A stretch of DNA of 64,000 nucleotides, from positions 1 to 64,000 of the forward strand of contig JAANBB010000001.1 in NCBI GenBank assembly GCA_014621425.1. Reading direction: 5' to 3'. This stretch comes from Cylindrodendrum hubeiense (Eukaryota; Ascomycota; Sordariomycetes; Hypocreales; Nectriaceae). The first letter of the stretch is position 1; every line of letters starts with the position of its first letter. Below, piece after piece: positions 1 through 10,353 of this stretch. Both the position numbers and the translations under genes were made by a program. The notes under the pieces were generated by a model. That model had not been told where the DNA came from, ran no database searches, and saw only the letters and a program-made list of their open reading frames with translations.

Positions 1-1
1 C

Positions 2-949
2 TCGGAGCCGTTCCGCCGGCTTTACTGGATTTCATTCATTTACGAAGGAGATTACGTGTCAGAAATCTCAACCACGCTACCGTCTGGTATCGCACAATAT
101 GAAGAGCTTGTTCCATATCCTGATTTCAGTTTCACTCACCCTTCGCCAACGGATGAGGGCCCGAAGTCTCCTACCACATCACAGGATGAATTATTCGGAT
201 TCCAAATATCCACCAACGCTGCGATTCGTCGGTTCTTAAACCGAATTAATAGCGTCGTATACGACAATAAGGAACAGTACCGGGCGGCTCGGCCAAACTA
301 TGCATCGTGGCTAGTGAGAATTTCGAACGATCTGGGGTCTCATCATGAGGCCGTCTACAGCCACCTTCCTGGGATTTTGCTTACCAGCGAACCGAAGCGA
401 GCCCTTCCGATGGAAAGCAATTTGGCTTTACAAATCGATGATTTAACATTACACAACAAGCCTTGGAACGTGCTTCGACTAAAAGGTCGATATTTTGCAG
501 GACAATACATCATCCATCGCCCCTTTATTCAATTTGTGCTACTCAATCTGGACCAGATGGGATCACACTTGCTCAAAGACGAAATTCTGAGCAGATCGAA
601 GAGGTGTCTCGACGGTTGTAAAGGCTTTATCGAATTGTTCGGCTCTGAAGCTGCGAACAGCATTACTTGTCTATTTGCCACGGGTATGGTGTAAGTAGCA
701 CTCAGTCTTTGCACCTTAAACCAGGCTAATCCCTCATTTAGCACATTTACGATGACCTTGATCCTCATGGTATGTACGTCGGTCCAGATCTTCCAGGACA
801 TTTTACCGGAGTCGATTGAGGACACAATTATCTTAGGGATGAGGAATCTCCAGCGTTTCAAGGTAAGTATCGAAGAGTTTGGTTGGCATTTGGATATTCT
901 CGAAAGGGTCGACTTGGCAAGAAAAAGGAGATTCAGCTATGTATCCTAG
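2..949 (+). CDS. Fungal-specific transcription factor, 3' part (5' end outside window)
   Basis: The reading frame is open from the window edge, so only the C-terminal part of the gene is present. The segment reads like the middle homology region of Zn2Cys6 regulators: an N-terminal stretch with LYWISFIYEGDYVSEI, then SGIAQYEEL, and later a helical KGRYFAGQYIIHRPFI block. The Zn cluster itself would lie upstream and is not seen. One intron is supported: 691-741 (GTAAGT ... TTTAG), which keeps the frame into VTFTMTLILMV. The end is uncertain. The frame stops at 949, but a second donor at 863 (GTAAGT) and an acceptor at 936 would give a stop near 1014. Its position beside a GH5 enzyme and a sugar transporter suggests a pathway regulator; this is inference only. 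Confidence 0.7.
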
Positions 950-1241
950 TGTACAAACCCCAAAATAAAGGTGTTGCTCTCTGTTACTGGTCGGCGGACT
1001 CGGTTACTGATTAACGGGTATTACCACGAAATAATATTTTATTCGGAGTGCTCTACAATAACTACAGTATAGGATACTATCACCTAAAGGTCTATCTACC
1101 CTTAAGAAAGGCTTGTGACTTGCGGTGCATCATCTTGCAAAATGTGAAATCTGTATACGGACCTTGTTCTGTCTTCTGAGGCGTCTAAGAAGTAATTCTG
1201 TATAGTACTCTATTGGTCTAAAACTCTGCATCATATTTACT

Positions 1242-3071
1242 TCATACAGCCACTGCAGTTTGGCGATGAACCTTCTTTTCATCTGGGGCTAATTCAAACA
1301 CGCCCGTTCCCGAGATGGACTTCTTCACGCTCAAGGGATCCTGCTTGGCCTCATCTGCTATAGGCTGGATGACTTTACCATCCAGTCGCTTGTCGCTGGC
1401 CTTCATGGGGGCATATAAACCCAGAACCTCGTTGAGTCTCTCTCGTTGAACGCAGTTCTCGTATTTCCAACTAGCAGCGAGTTCGTCCAACTCCTCGAAT
1501 GACTTGTCTTTGAAATAGTCAGCCCATTCGGGAATCATGTACTCTGCGAGAGTGATTCCTCGAATGCCTCGGAAAACATGCATATGCATGCGCCACTGCC
1601 ACGGGTACTTCTTTGAGTACTGTTCTGGCACGTTGTCTTCAAACCACTTGTGGAGTGGGCCGAAGAGACCTTCTTGGAGATGCGCATCGTCATAGGCCCA
1701 GGAATCCACCGCAAGATCACGTTTCTTCTGAATCATGGGACCCAACAGCTTCAACCAGGCTGAGTCTGGGGACACATAGGTCATTCCCATGACATTGACA
1801 TCCTTGTACGCCCAAATCGACCAGGCTTTTCCAAAGTTAGTTGTGCAATTTTAGTTTATCAATATTGTCATACCGATGCTCTCTGAGCTGTAGATTGCAA
1901 GTTGGCGGTCAAGCATATCATATCGTTCATCGTTATGAACCTTCCAATCCGGGTTATATTCCTCTCGCTCGTAAATCGGCCCAAACTCTCCTACGAGGCT
2001 TGTTTAGTGAATGGTCTCATCGACACTGGCTAGATGCAACATACCGTTCCATATTGGCACATTATGTTTCTTCATGAAGGAAACCTTGCGGTCATACATC
2101 CTCCTAATATACTCGTCCTGTTCCTTCAATCCTTGGTATCGGCCGATACGGTTAGGAAAGCCAAATCCACAGTAGTCATGAACGGCATAGACAGAGTTGG
2201 GAAAAACTGTTTCAAAGCCAGTAAAGTCCATGCTAAATCTGTAACGGAGTCAGTACACTTTTCTTTGTTAGAGGGTGGCAAGGGTGCTGACGTGTTGCCT
2301 TCCATGAACAAAATATGGTCAGGGTCAACCTTTCGAATTGCAGGCACTAATCTGTCGTAGAACGCTAGCAGTCTCGTCCACTCCGAATCGGCTGGCTCGT
2401 TCATTGGATTGTAGCCTGCTACCCAAGTATTGTCTTTGTAGCGTTCGGCAATGTTTTCCCAAAGATTAACTGCTCTGTCCTGGAAATGGCGGTGGTCCCA
2501 GAATGCAGCATACCCTGTGGGGTTGTCAGAGTGCCAATCTTGATTTTGGCCACCGGGAAGCGCATGTAGATCTATTATGGTATAGATGTTATACTTGGCG
2601 CACTATGACGCAGAGATTCAGTCAGTAGTGACCCTAGTCGTTTGCTAATGAGTAACTCTCACAATTTCGATGACTCTATCCACGTGTTTGAAGCCTTCCT
2701 CCTTAATAACGAAGGGATTCATATCATCTTCAAAGTGGTGATAGTTCAAAGACAGTCGGAGACAGTTAAAGCCAATCGAAGCAAGGAATGCAGCGTCCTT
2801 CTCGGTGAAAAAATACTCGAGAAATTTGTCAAAGAAAAATTCGTACTTTTCTCTTCCCAGAACTTTTAGAAGAGCACTTCGTATCTGACTTTCTCTGCCT
2901 GGAAACCCGTTCATAAAATTTTCCATGAGCATCCAACCCCCAAGGGCAGTCTGTGTATGATCAATGAGAGTTCCTAGAATGGGAATGAGGCAAACCAACA
3001 CCACGGAGTAGCACCGGATTGCCACTTGGGTCAACAATCTGGGATCCCTCGGTTCGGAGCATCTTTGACAT
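1242..3071 (-). CDS. Glycoside hydrolase family 5 (glucanase/glycosidase), 521 aa
   Basis: Spliced as 3071-3000, 2950-2663, 2602-2292, 2238-2045, 1990-1874, 1825-1242; all five introns are 48-60 bp and the frame closes exactly at 521 residues. The start MSKMLRTEGSQIVD leads into LLRGTALGGWMLMEN, typical of intracellular fungal GH5 enzymes related to exo-1,3-beta-glucanases. The acid/base Glu is in NPMNEPADSEW and the nucleophile Glu in WNGEFGPIYE. No signal peptide is visible, so a cytosolic role on oligosaccharides or glycolipids is likely. The first donor is GTTGGT, weaker than the others. The gene is divergent from the MFS sugar transporter at 3910 and beside a transcription factor, which suggests a small sugar-use module. 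The substrate cannot be fixed from sequence. Confidence 0.88.
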
Positions 3072-3909
3072 TGTCTTAATTCGAGATGGTGGAGGCTAGG
3101 GGGAGTAAAACAGGTGTGGTAGGATGTGCAACTAGTTGGTCTGTCGTGGGGGGAAGACCAGCGCTCTTAAATAGTGGGAGGGTGGTGGTAATTGTTGTCA
3201 GGATGAATAATAGTTGCCGGGAGCAGCGTAGTCAGATGCAATCCCATGACCTGGAAAATTTAGGCTAAAATACCGTCATACTTATGGGGAGAAAGTAAGG
3301 ATTTGTAGGATGCTTCCACCGACTCGCTGTTGTTTCCACTCTTTTCATTGCAGAGGAGTGAGGAAGATGCCAGCGGTTTGTCCCATTTCGTACTAACGCC
3401 AATACTTCGGGGGACGGTTTTAGTTCCCCCATTTAAGTGGGTCGTTCGGGGGAAGGTTTTAGTTCCCCCATTTAAAGCGGGCTACTGTTCGGGGGAGTGA
3501 TTTGGCTGCCCCGACTGGCCCTTATTCACGCCGTGTTTGAAGTGTCCCACAATAAGAGATCAGCCGTCTCATCTGACGAGGTATTCAACATTGAACTAGC
3601 TGAGTCTGGACGGCCAGACTCATGACTTGTGAACAAGGAAAGTGCGGAGTACCCCAGACACCACCCCAGACACCATCCCATTCCCCGCAATTCTTCCAGT
3701 GATGCCAAGAGCCGGGGTCGGAGATCCCTTTTGATGGATGTGCGTACTACTGAGCGTCTTGTGCAATTCTCTCACCATTGCACATTACAAACTGCAAAAT
3801 GCACGACACGAGTATTTAACCTCCCCGTCTCCCCTCTGACTTCCTATCATGCCTCCCATGCAGAATCCGGCATCCGAAAACAACCCAAGTCGCGCCTTAT
3901 TCCATCATC
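3072..3909. promoter_or_regulatory. Divergent intergenic region between GH5 and MFS transporter
   Basis: This 838-bp stretch separates the start of the GH5 gene (minus) from the start of the MFS gene (plus), so it must hold both promoters. It contains a tandem GC-rich repeat (3406-3500) and a short direct repeat of CCAGACACCA-type units near 3654-3675. No coding segment is supported. Confidence 0.6.
3406..3500. repeat. Tandem repeat with inverted G5/C5 arms
   Basis: A unit starting TTCGGGGGA, running through GGTTTTAGTTCCCCC and ATTTAA, occurs at 3406 and 3445 (period 39 bp), with a partial third start at 3488. In each full unit GGGGGA and TCCCCC form inverted arms around GGTTTTAGT. The copies are nearly identical, so either recent duplication or selection on binding sites could explain them. 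It lies in the shared promoter of the GH5 and transporter genes. Confidence 0.75.
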
Positions 3910-5692
3910 ATGAACTATCTTCGCAATCGACTGCCAGCTCCCAGGCAAGCCCACCTCGCAAGGCAGGCTCGCAGAGACCAGGAAGCTGGCTCATCAGCCA
4001 ATGTCTATCAGCCATCGCGTCTATCCGAGTTGGCCACTCAAGCTCCAGCTTGGTACAATTGCTCTGAACGACGACGCTTGTATCTCCTTCTGTTCCCGGC
4101 ATGTGTTATTTCCTACGCAACCAGCGGCTATGATGGCTCTATGATGAACTCTCTGCAGACTGTGTCTCACTGGGATGATTTCTTCGACAACCCTCGTGGT
4201 GCTCAGCTCGGATTTATGAGTGCAGTCATGGCCTTGGGCAGCATCTGCTCAACTCCAATAGCTCCCTGGGTGGCTGACAAGTTTGGTCGCCGATGGGGTA
4301 TCACGACGGGCAGTATCATCATGATAATCGGCGCCATTCTGCAATGTGAGAGCACCGCTTTTGCAATGTTCGTGGTCAGTCGCTTCATCTTGGGATTTGG
4401 TCTGTCTTTTGCCACCACTGCCTCTCCTAGCATGGTGAGCGAACTGTCACATCCCAAAGATCGAGTCACAATCACGGCAATTTGCAACACTTGGTATGAG
4501 TCCTCTTCTTGACCTTTGGTGCACTTTAACTCACTCGCGTCAACAGCTGGTTCTTGGGCAGCATTGCCGCCGCGTGGATCACCTACGGTACTCGAACCAT
4601 CCCCAGCACTTGGTCCTGGCGTATTCCGTCCCTGCTTCAGCTAGCACCCAGTGTCATCCAACTCTCAGCGGTTTGGTTTCTCCCCGAATCCCCTCGATGG
4701 CTCATTTCGAATGATCGCGACTCTGAGGCTCTTGATGCGTTGGTGCGATACCACGGAGAAGGCGAAGAGACTGAACTTGTCAAACTCGAATACTCCGAGA
4801 TCAGAGCCGCAATTGCACACGAAAAAGGTATGCCTGCCCTACTCTTCGAGTAAAGGGTAGAAGTGCTAACCCAGTCAGTGTCTGGACAAACCACATGGAA
4901 GTCAATGGTCAGCACCAAAGGTAACCGATATCGAATGTTTTTGGTCGTATGCATGGGATTCTTCAGCCAATGGTCTGGAAACGGCTTGATTTCATATTGT
5001 GAGTCACATTTCCCAAGCATGAAGCTGAAATTATTGCTAACTATGAAGATCTCTCTCGCGTTATGGATACCGTCGGCATCAAGGACAAAAAGACGCAGGC
5101 ATTGGTCAACGGCATTATCAACATTTGGAATTGGGGCCTGGCCCTGACTACTGCGTTCTTCGTGGAACGGGTTGGGCGTCGTCCGCTATTTCGAACCTCG
5201 ACGATTGGGATGCTTTTCGTCTTTACGGCATGGACTGTAGCGTCTGCACGCTTCGCGGAAACCAACGACCGCTCCGCTGGAGTGGCTGTCATGGCTTTGA
5301 TCTTCGTTTACGAGATCTTTTATTGCATGGCTTTCTCGCCGCTTCCGGTGGCATACTCGGTTGAGGTGCTGCCGTATTCTATTCGAGCCAAGGGCATGGC
5401 GACCTACGTCTTTTCAACCAAAGCCGCAGTATTCATCAACCAGTACGTTAACCCTATTGGGCTTGAGGATATCGGCTGGAAATTCTACCTCGTCTATGTC
5501 GCTGTGTTGGCCGTGGAAAGCTTCATCGCTTATGGATGGTTTGTCGAGACAAAGGGTAAAACCCTTGAAGAAATTGCCGTCATTTTTGATGACGATGCAC
5601 CATTTGATGAAGCTCAAGGAGGAAAGTGCAAGGTTGTGGAGATTGAGAATCCAGTTGCAGTGGATGTGCAGAGTGCAGGAAAGAATAATTAG
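3910..5692 (+). CDS. MFS sugar transporter (hexose/lactose-permease type), 542 aa
   Basis: Spliced as 3910-4493, 4547-4827, 4879-4998, 5049-5692; the frame closes at 542 residues with three introns of 50-53 bp. Family motifs are all present: SGYDGSMMNSLQ in the first helix region, DKFGRRWG after helix 2, PESPRWL at the end of the first half, ERVGRRPLF, PVAYSVEVLPYSIRAKG and the C-terminal ETKGKTLEE. These mark the sugar porter family, plasma-membrane proton symporters or facilitators. It is divergent from the GH5 gene, so import and cleavage of a glycoside may be coupled. The transported sugar is not predictable. An upstream ATG at 3849 is in another frame. Confidence 0.92.
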
Positions 5693-6543
5693 ATCTATAC
5701 TCGCCTGTGTACGAGAGCAACAAAGCGCTTGGATGACGATGCGATGCCGCACACGCCATTTCGATGTATTTTGGTTGTTCTATTTAAGTGTCAAGCAATA
5801 ATGGGTTCATAGGAAACAGATCATTAAATCAAAAAAGTGTGCTTCTCAAACCCCAACAGCATTTTATGAGGCTATCAGACCTGATGGCATGTGGTAAGTT
5901 TGGAAGGTATAGGGTAGTTGGTAACGCTGAGGGTCAACCACAGGCCCCAGCCCCGAGAGCCCCCCGCCAGCAGCTGAAAGAGCCCCAGCAGCCCCCAGAG
6001 CCTGAACCGCAGGAGCTAATAGAAAAGAAATTGCCTACTTGTAGTAAATATTATATAGAAGGTCATAGATAGGTTGTAAAATGCTATATTTTGCTGATCA
6101 AGATAGCCCATAAATACAGGGCTCTTAGGGCATTTAGAGGGGGGGATTTATAGTGCCATTGCTGACTAATTAGACCGGTGGTGTGTGTACGGGATGGGAT
6201 GGTGCCTGTATCACTTGCCGTCGACGGGTTGTGATGACTAATAAAGAGGGAGCTGGATCTGATATGGCAGACATGGCAGACATGGTTAATACACACACGA
6301 TAATACAAGCAGTCAGATATATCAATTATAATACGATACTCATAAAATCCTAACTTCCCTATTTCGTCACCTAAACTACACCAATTTCCCTGAGTGTAAT
6401 TGTCAAACTTAACTAGAAACACTTAGTACATAAGCGATAGCAGATGCTAAACCGTCGCAACAGGCATGGATGTACAGGTATACTCCTTCGATATGGTTAA
6501 CTTGTTTGATCAGACCGTGTAGGAGAGTTTTCCATGCTATCAA
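5693..6543. other. AT-rich intergenic region with a probable transposon relic
   Basis: Between 5880 and 6150 the plus strand reads, with stops, through a Pro/Gln/Glu-rich stretch and then CSKYYIEGHR, a degenerate form of the Cys-His tail seen at the C-terminus of many fungal pogo/Fot1-like DDE transposases (family knowledge, not a database hit). The rest is AT-rich with a short ATGGCAGAC repeat near 6260. No intact ORF or terminal repeats were seen, so the relic call is tentative. Confidence 0.3.
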
Positions 6544-6934
6544 CTATGCCATGAACCAGTTTACAAGGAGCCAAGTTACCACTGCCAGAGCACTGCAAAA
6601 GATAGCCCACAAAAGCCAGAACCAGATGTCAAAGGCGTGCTGTAAATAAAGCAAAAACATAGCACCAGGTCTGTGGCGGTAGAACCAGGGTTGAGGGTTG
6701 GCATTGTACTGGTATGGTTGATAGTTGGGAGCGAAGTAGTCGATCCAGGCAAGGAGACGTCGGACGCCAAATGGGTTATGATACTCGCGTCGAATAGTAT
6801 GATGTATGGAAACGAGAGCGAGGCTAAGGAGGAAGAGGATGAATAAGAATGCAGTGGTAATGTACTATTGGATCATTAGCCGTTCATGTAAAAAAAAAGT
6901 CATTCTTGGTGCATACTCGAAAGAAATGTGTCAT
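6544..6934 (-). CDS. Small two-pass membrane protein, 112 aa (unrecognised)
   Basis: This gene is hidden by an intron. Exon 1 (6934-6917) encodes MTHFFR, the intron 6916-6865 (GTATGC ... branch GCTAAT ... ATAG) is 52 bp, and exon 2 (6864-6544) runs 321 bp without a stop. The start sits in ACAAAAATGA, a good fungal context. The protein has an N-terminal hydrophobic helix (YITTAFLFILFLLSLALV), a charged loop with RREYHNPFGVRRLLAWIDYF, a Tyr/Pro/Gln/Asn patch, and a second helix (FDIWFWLLWAIFCSALAVV). I do not recognise a family. The single open exon, good splice signals and sensible amphipathic layout argue that it is real rather than chance. It lies isolated between a transposon relic and a Clr5 gene. 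Confidence 0.6.
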
Positions 6935-7661
6935 TTTTGTGAGCGCCGCCAGGGTAGAGTGAACTAGATGTTGAATATTGTGCAAGACCTAGCACTACAG
7001 TTGGAATGGTGGGGTAGTAGATTATATCCTTAAGTAGAAGGGATGTAATAAACTGTGCCTCTGAATAGAGATCCCTATTGAGCTCAGGATGGGAAACAGA
7101 TGAGCAAAGAACTCGACTCTGGGAGCACCCCGATCTTATATAATCAGGCTTCAAGTCCCTCACGGATTAAAAACATAATATAATAGATTAAAATATCAGT
7201 CAGCCATTGCTACAAAGAATCTCTCGGTAGGCTGGACGCTGTCGCGGTGTCTAGGATTGGTTGAGAGCACTCTGTGTGATGCTGACTGAGCTATAAGATC
7301 AGCCAATGATAACCACCTAGAATGAAATCAACAATGAGAGCCAATAAGAGCTTCAAAAAGCCCACAGCCTGATGCATGGCAATTTAGCATCGGCCAGCAA
7401 TCGTCCTGCCCGCTTCTGTGAAATTTCATCAGCATCATCGACAAGCAGTTTTCAGGTCATAAGACTACGCAAATGTAACCGAACTGACAAAAGTCCCGCT
7501 CTGAAGACGTCACCTGAGACAGCCTGAATCTTGTTGATTGGTGTCAAAATACCTCGTCTTTCACCGTGGGTGGATCTGGCAGCGTAGAAACCTTTCAACA
7601 GCCACAGAGACATTTGGCCGGGTTACTTGCAATCAGACCACCAGGTTGATCATTCATAAGA
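6935..7661. other. Intergenic region, nothing recognised
   Basis: Separates the 5' end of the small membrane-protein gene (minus) from the Clr5 gene (plus) and must hold both promoters. The ORF on the minus strand at 6900-7163 overlaps the small gene in another frame and has no family features. No repeats or RNA genes were seen. Confidence 0.4.
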
Positions 7662-9418
7662 ATGGTGGAAGCTACTGAACACTCTAGCTCTGAAATTGGG
7701 AGAGTCAAGAGTCATTCTACTCAAGAATGGAACCGTTGGAAGGAGACAATACATAATTTGTATCTGGTTCAGGGCCACACGCTTAAGGAGGTTCACGCCG
7801 AAATGATCAGTATCTATGGATTTAACGCCAGGTAAGTGTTAGACTTGGATTGTCATAACATATTTGATTAAGCCTGAACGCACTTAGTCAAAAAACATAT
7901 ACAACCCGATTCAAGGAGTGGGGATTCAAGAAGAATAAAACGAAACGAAGTGGGGATCTGGTCGAGCTTGACGATGCTTCAGAACCACGTCGACGTCGAT
8001 TGCAGGTGTGCCCAAAGGAAAAGCTCGATGCTAAAACCCTAGGATTCAAGACCCAGACGCCAGGCCCACCAAGCTTTTGGGAACCCCAGAATGATGCAGA
8101 CAAAAGAGAGATGGTTCACGCCATCACAGACATGGCCAAGGAGCTTTTCGGAAATGGAAATCGAGGCTGGACGGCAGATGTGTTTGGATTTACCCCTCCA
8201 ATGAAGAGAAAGAGTATTTCAAAAGCCTGGCCACGGCTCAGCGATGAATGTCGTGCAGCTGTTGCTCTTTCGCGGACTGGACTTGATGGTTGGGTCAGCG
8301 CCACATTGCAACGGTTCTTCAAGGAACTGCCTGCAGCAACTAAACAGGACCCTCACTTTCTGGTCTACTTTTGGAATATCTGCTTCGATATTATGAACAT
8401 ACGTGGACAGAAGATTCCTGGGATCAGCTCAACGAAAACCGATAAAAACCCACAGGGATGGCCGATTTGGCTGAACCCTTTACTGCGCTTCTTTATCAAT
8501 TGTCTCAAATCATACGCAAAAGAAACCCCTGGGTGCAAATTGATGGCTGATCTGCTTGGCGCCCTTGGTCGATTCATCGCAGAATTCCCGGAACATTCGA
8601 AGCCCATGATTGAGTTAGGGCATCGCGCTTCGATTGATCAACTTTCGTCTCTGATTGGCTCCGGTCAAGCGCTCGTACTCAACATGAAATTGAGCCATGC
8701 CAAAAACTGGAGAAAGAAGGTTCAGTTTCAGAGAAATATGATTGTTCAGCACTATCGAGACCTTATCTTGGCTTCAGAGAGCTCGCATGAGGCCAATGCA
8801 GAAGAAACCATTTTAATCCTTCATGACTACACTTTTATGGTGTATTTGTTGGCAGGAGATCCCGGCAAATACAAACCAGAGGAACCGACTGACAAACCGT
8901 GGGAGCCCCCCTCCAGTGACAGGCCCGAGCACCTCGCCGCTAGGCTCAGAGAGCAGACGAAAGCTAAATGTAAAGAATTCATGGGAACAAACTCTGGTAT
9001 CTCGACACGAGGCCTCATTCTCTCGACTGATATACTCTCCTTGATCTATGAGCAGAGCAATTTCAAACTCAGTTGCGACATTTTAGACGACGCTGTTGAG
9101 ATATTGCGTTATGGGGACCCTGTATGCCAGACATGGGCGGCAACATTCTCCAAGAGACTGAAGGTGTGGTTCAATACAAGGAAATACTCTGAGAGATCCA
9201 AAAAGGAGTCGAATCGCATGGTTGCAATCCGCAAGAGTATGCCGAAATTGCTGCCAAGGATTGAGAAATGCGAAAAGGGTGGGACGAAACGTGTTGACCT
9301 TTTGCGCAAGAGGAGACTGGATGCCAAGAAGGCTTTTTCAGACACGTTGAATTCAACGTTGACTGGAAATATAGAGGCCAAAACCGCAGCCGATATCTTT
9401 AATCTGGAACAAGAGTAG
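7662..9418 (+). CDS. Clr5-domain protein, 566 aa
   Basis: Spliced as 7662-7831 and 7888-9418 with a 56-bp intron (GTAAGT ... TTAG). The intron falls inside the domain, so an ORF-only view loses the N-terminus. Residues about 22-75 form a Clr5 domain: WNRWKETIHNLYL, LKEVHAEMISIYGF, then the arginine/lysine-rich YTTRFKEWGFKKN. Such domains are named after a fission-yeast silencing factor and are common at the N-terminus of fungal nuclear and STAND-type proteins; DNA binding is suspected. The remaining ~480 residues are helical, with a basic C-terminal part (RKSMPKLLPRIEKCEKGG), and match nothing I recognise. A nuclear regulatory role is inferred. Confidence 0.8.
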
Positions 9419-10353
9419 CTAGAGAAGTCATGTGGCTTCAGCGCTGTATCCCTTCAACGTTACTGATGTCATTTTCTATTATATTGCGACCTAAAAGCCT
9501 AGCTTGCGAATGAAAGCGGAAAGATTAGATATAGCCACCCGCTAAACCAAATTGTAACTGCAGTCCCCAGATAGGCCACCGTATACATCATCCTGCACCC
9601 CCACAGATCGTGCGCTCAGGTATACTGCACCGCAACCATCGTTGCTATATTAGATGACAAACTCGCAAAAATCGAGCGAGAAGCTATAATTGCCCCAGAT
9701 ATCTTCAATTTCGTCTCAAGCCAATTCAACAACATGACAACTACTTGTAATGATGAAGAAAGGCGATCACTGAAAGCTTCAGGCCACTTGATGACCAATA
9801 TGCTCTGGAATAGAACCTTAGGAACCCCAACCGTGGCATATGGGTCGGGAACCTCCTGTTACGGACCTGGCGAAGCATCTATTAACCTACATACGACTCA
9901 GTACAAGGGAGCTAATCGAGTGACGAAAGTAAAGTACATCGCAAGTTCTAACCACGCCGCGTTTGGTTTGCTCTGCACTGCCCAAATAGGACTTATTTAC
10001 CCTGGGGTTTGCCTATTTGTCTTAGATAATGTTGATAATGACTTACGCTGAGAATACTAGTCAAATCTTGCTGCGATCCATACTGTACGCACTGGAACGC
10101 TATAAAATTAGCAGTAGACTTCAAGCAGTCTCCAGAACATTGGTTTATCAGCATGCAGATTGGTGTCGTGGGACTACGTCAGTGGCTGGTTCATCACGGC
10201 CCATCCTCTCATAGAGGTTCCATTCACGTACTCACGATAATCCGAGTGTGAGCGGTAGTGGCTACTACCACACAATATATATTTTGGCATCTCATACATA
10301 GCCAAAGAAAAAGTAAAGTCCGCGTTGTATTTTTCCACCCGCTGGTATTAAAC
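9419..10353. other. Intergenic region with one orphan open frame
   Basis: On the plus strand a frame is open from about 9576 to 10051 (about 158 codons) with internal ATG at 9734. It reads CAQVYCTATIVAILDDKLAK, later FVSSQFNNM and SYGPGEAS-like polar text. There is no convincing start, no recognisable domain and no clear partner exon. It could be a small secreted-protein relic. I do not call a gene. Confidence 0.25.

Noticed and set aside
3910..5692. Reading the GH5-MFS-regulator trio as a full secondary-metabolite cluster
   Set aside because: No backbone synthase is near; a carbohydrate-use module is the simpler reading.
9576..10051. Orphan frame with Cys-containing text that might be a secreted effector
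   Set aside because: No start codon in its first third, no signal peptide and no splice partner could be found.
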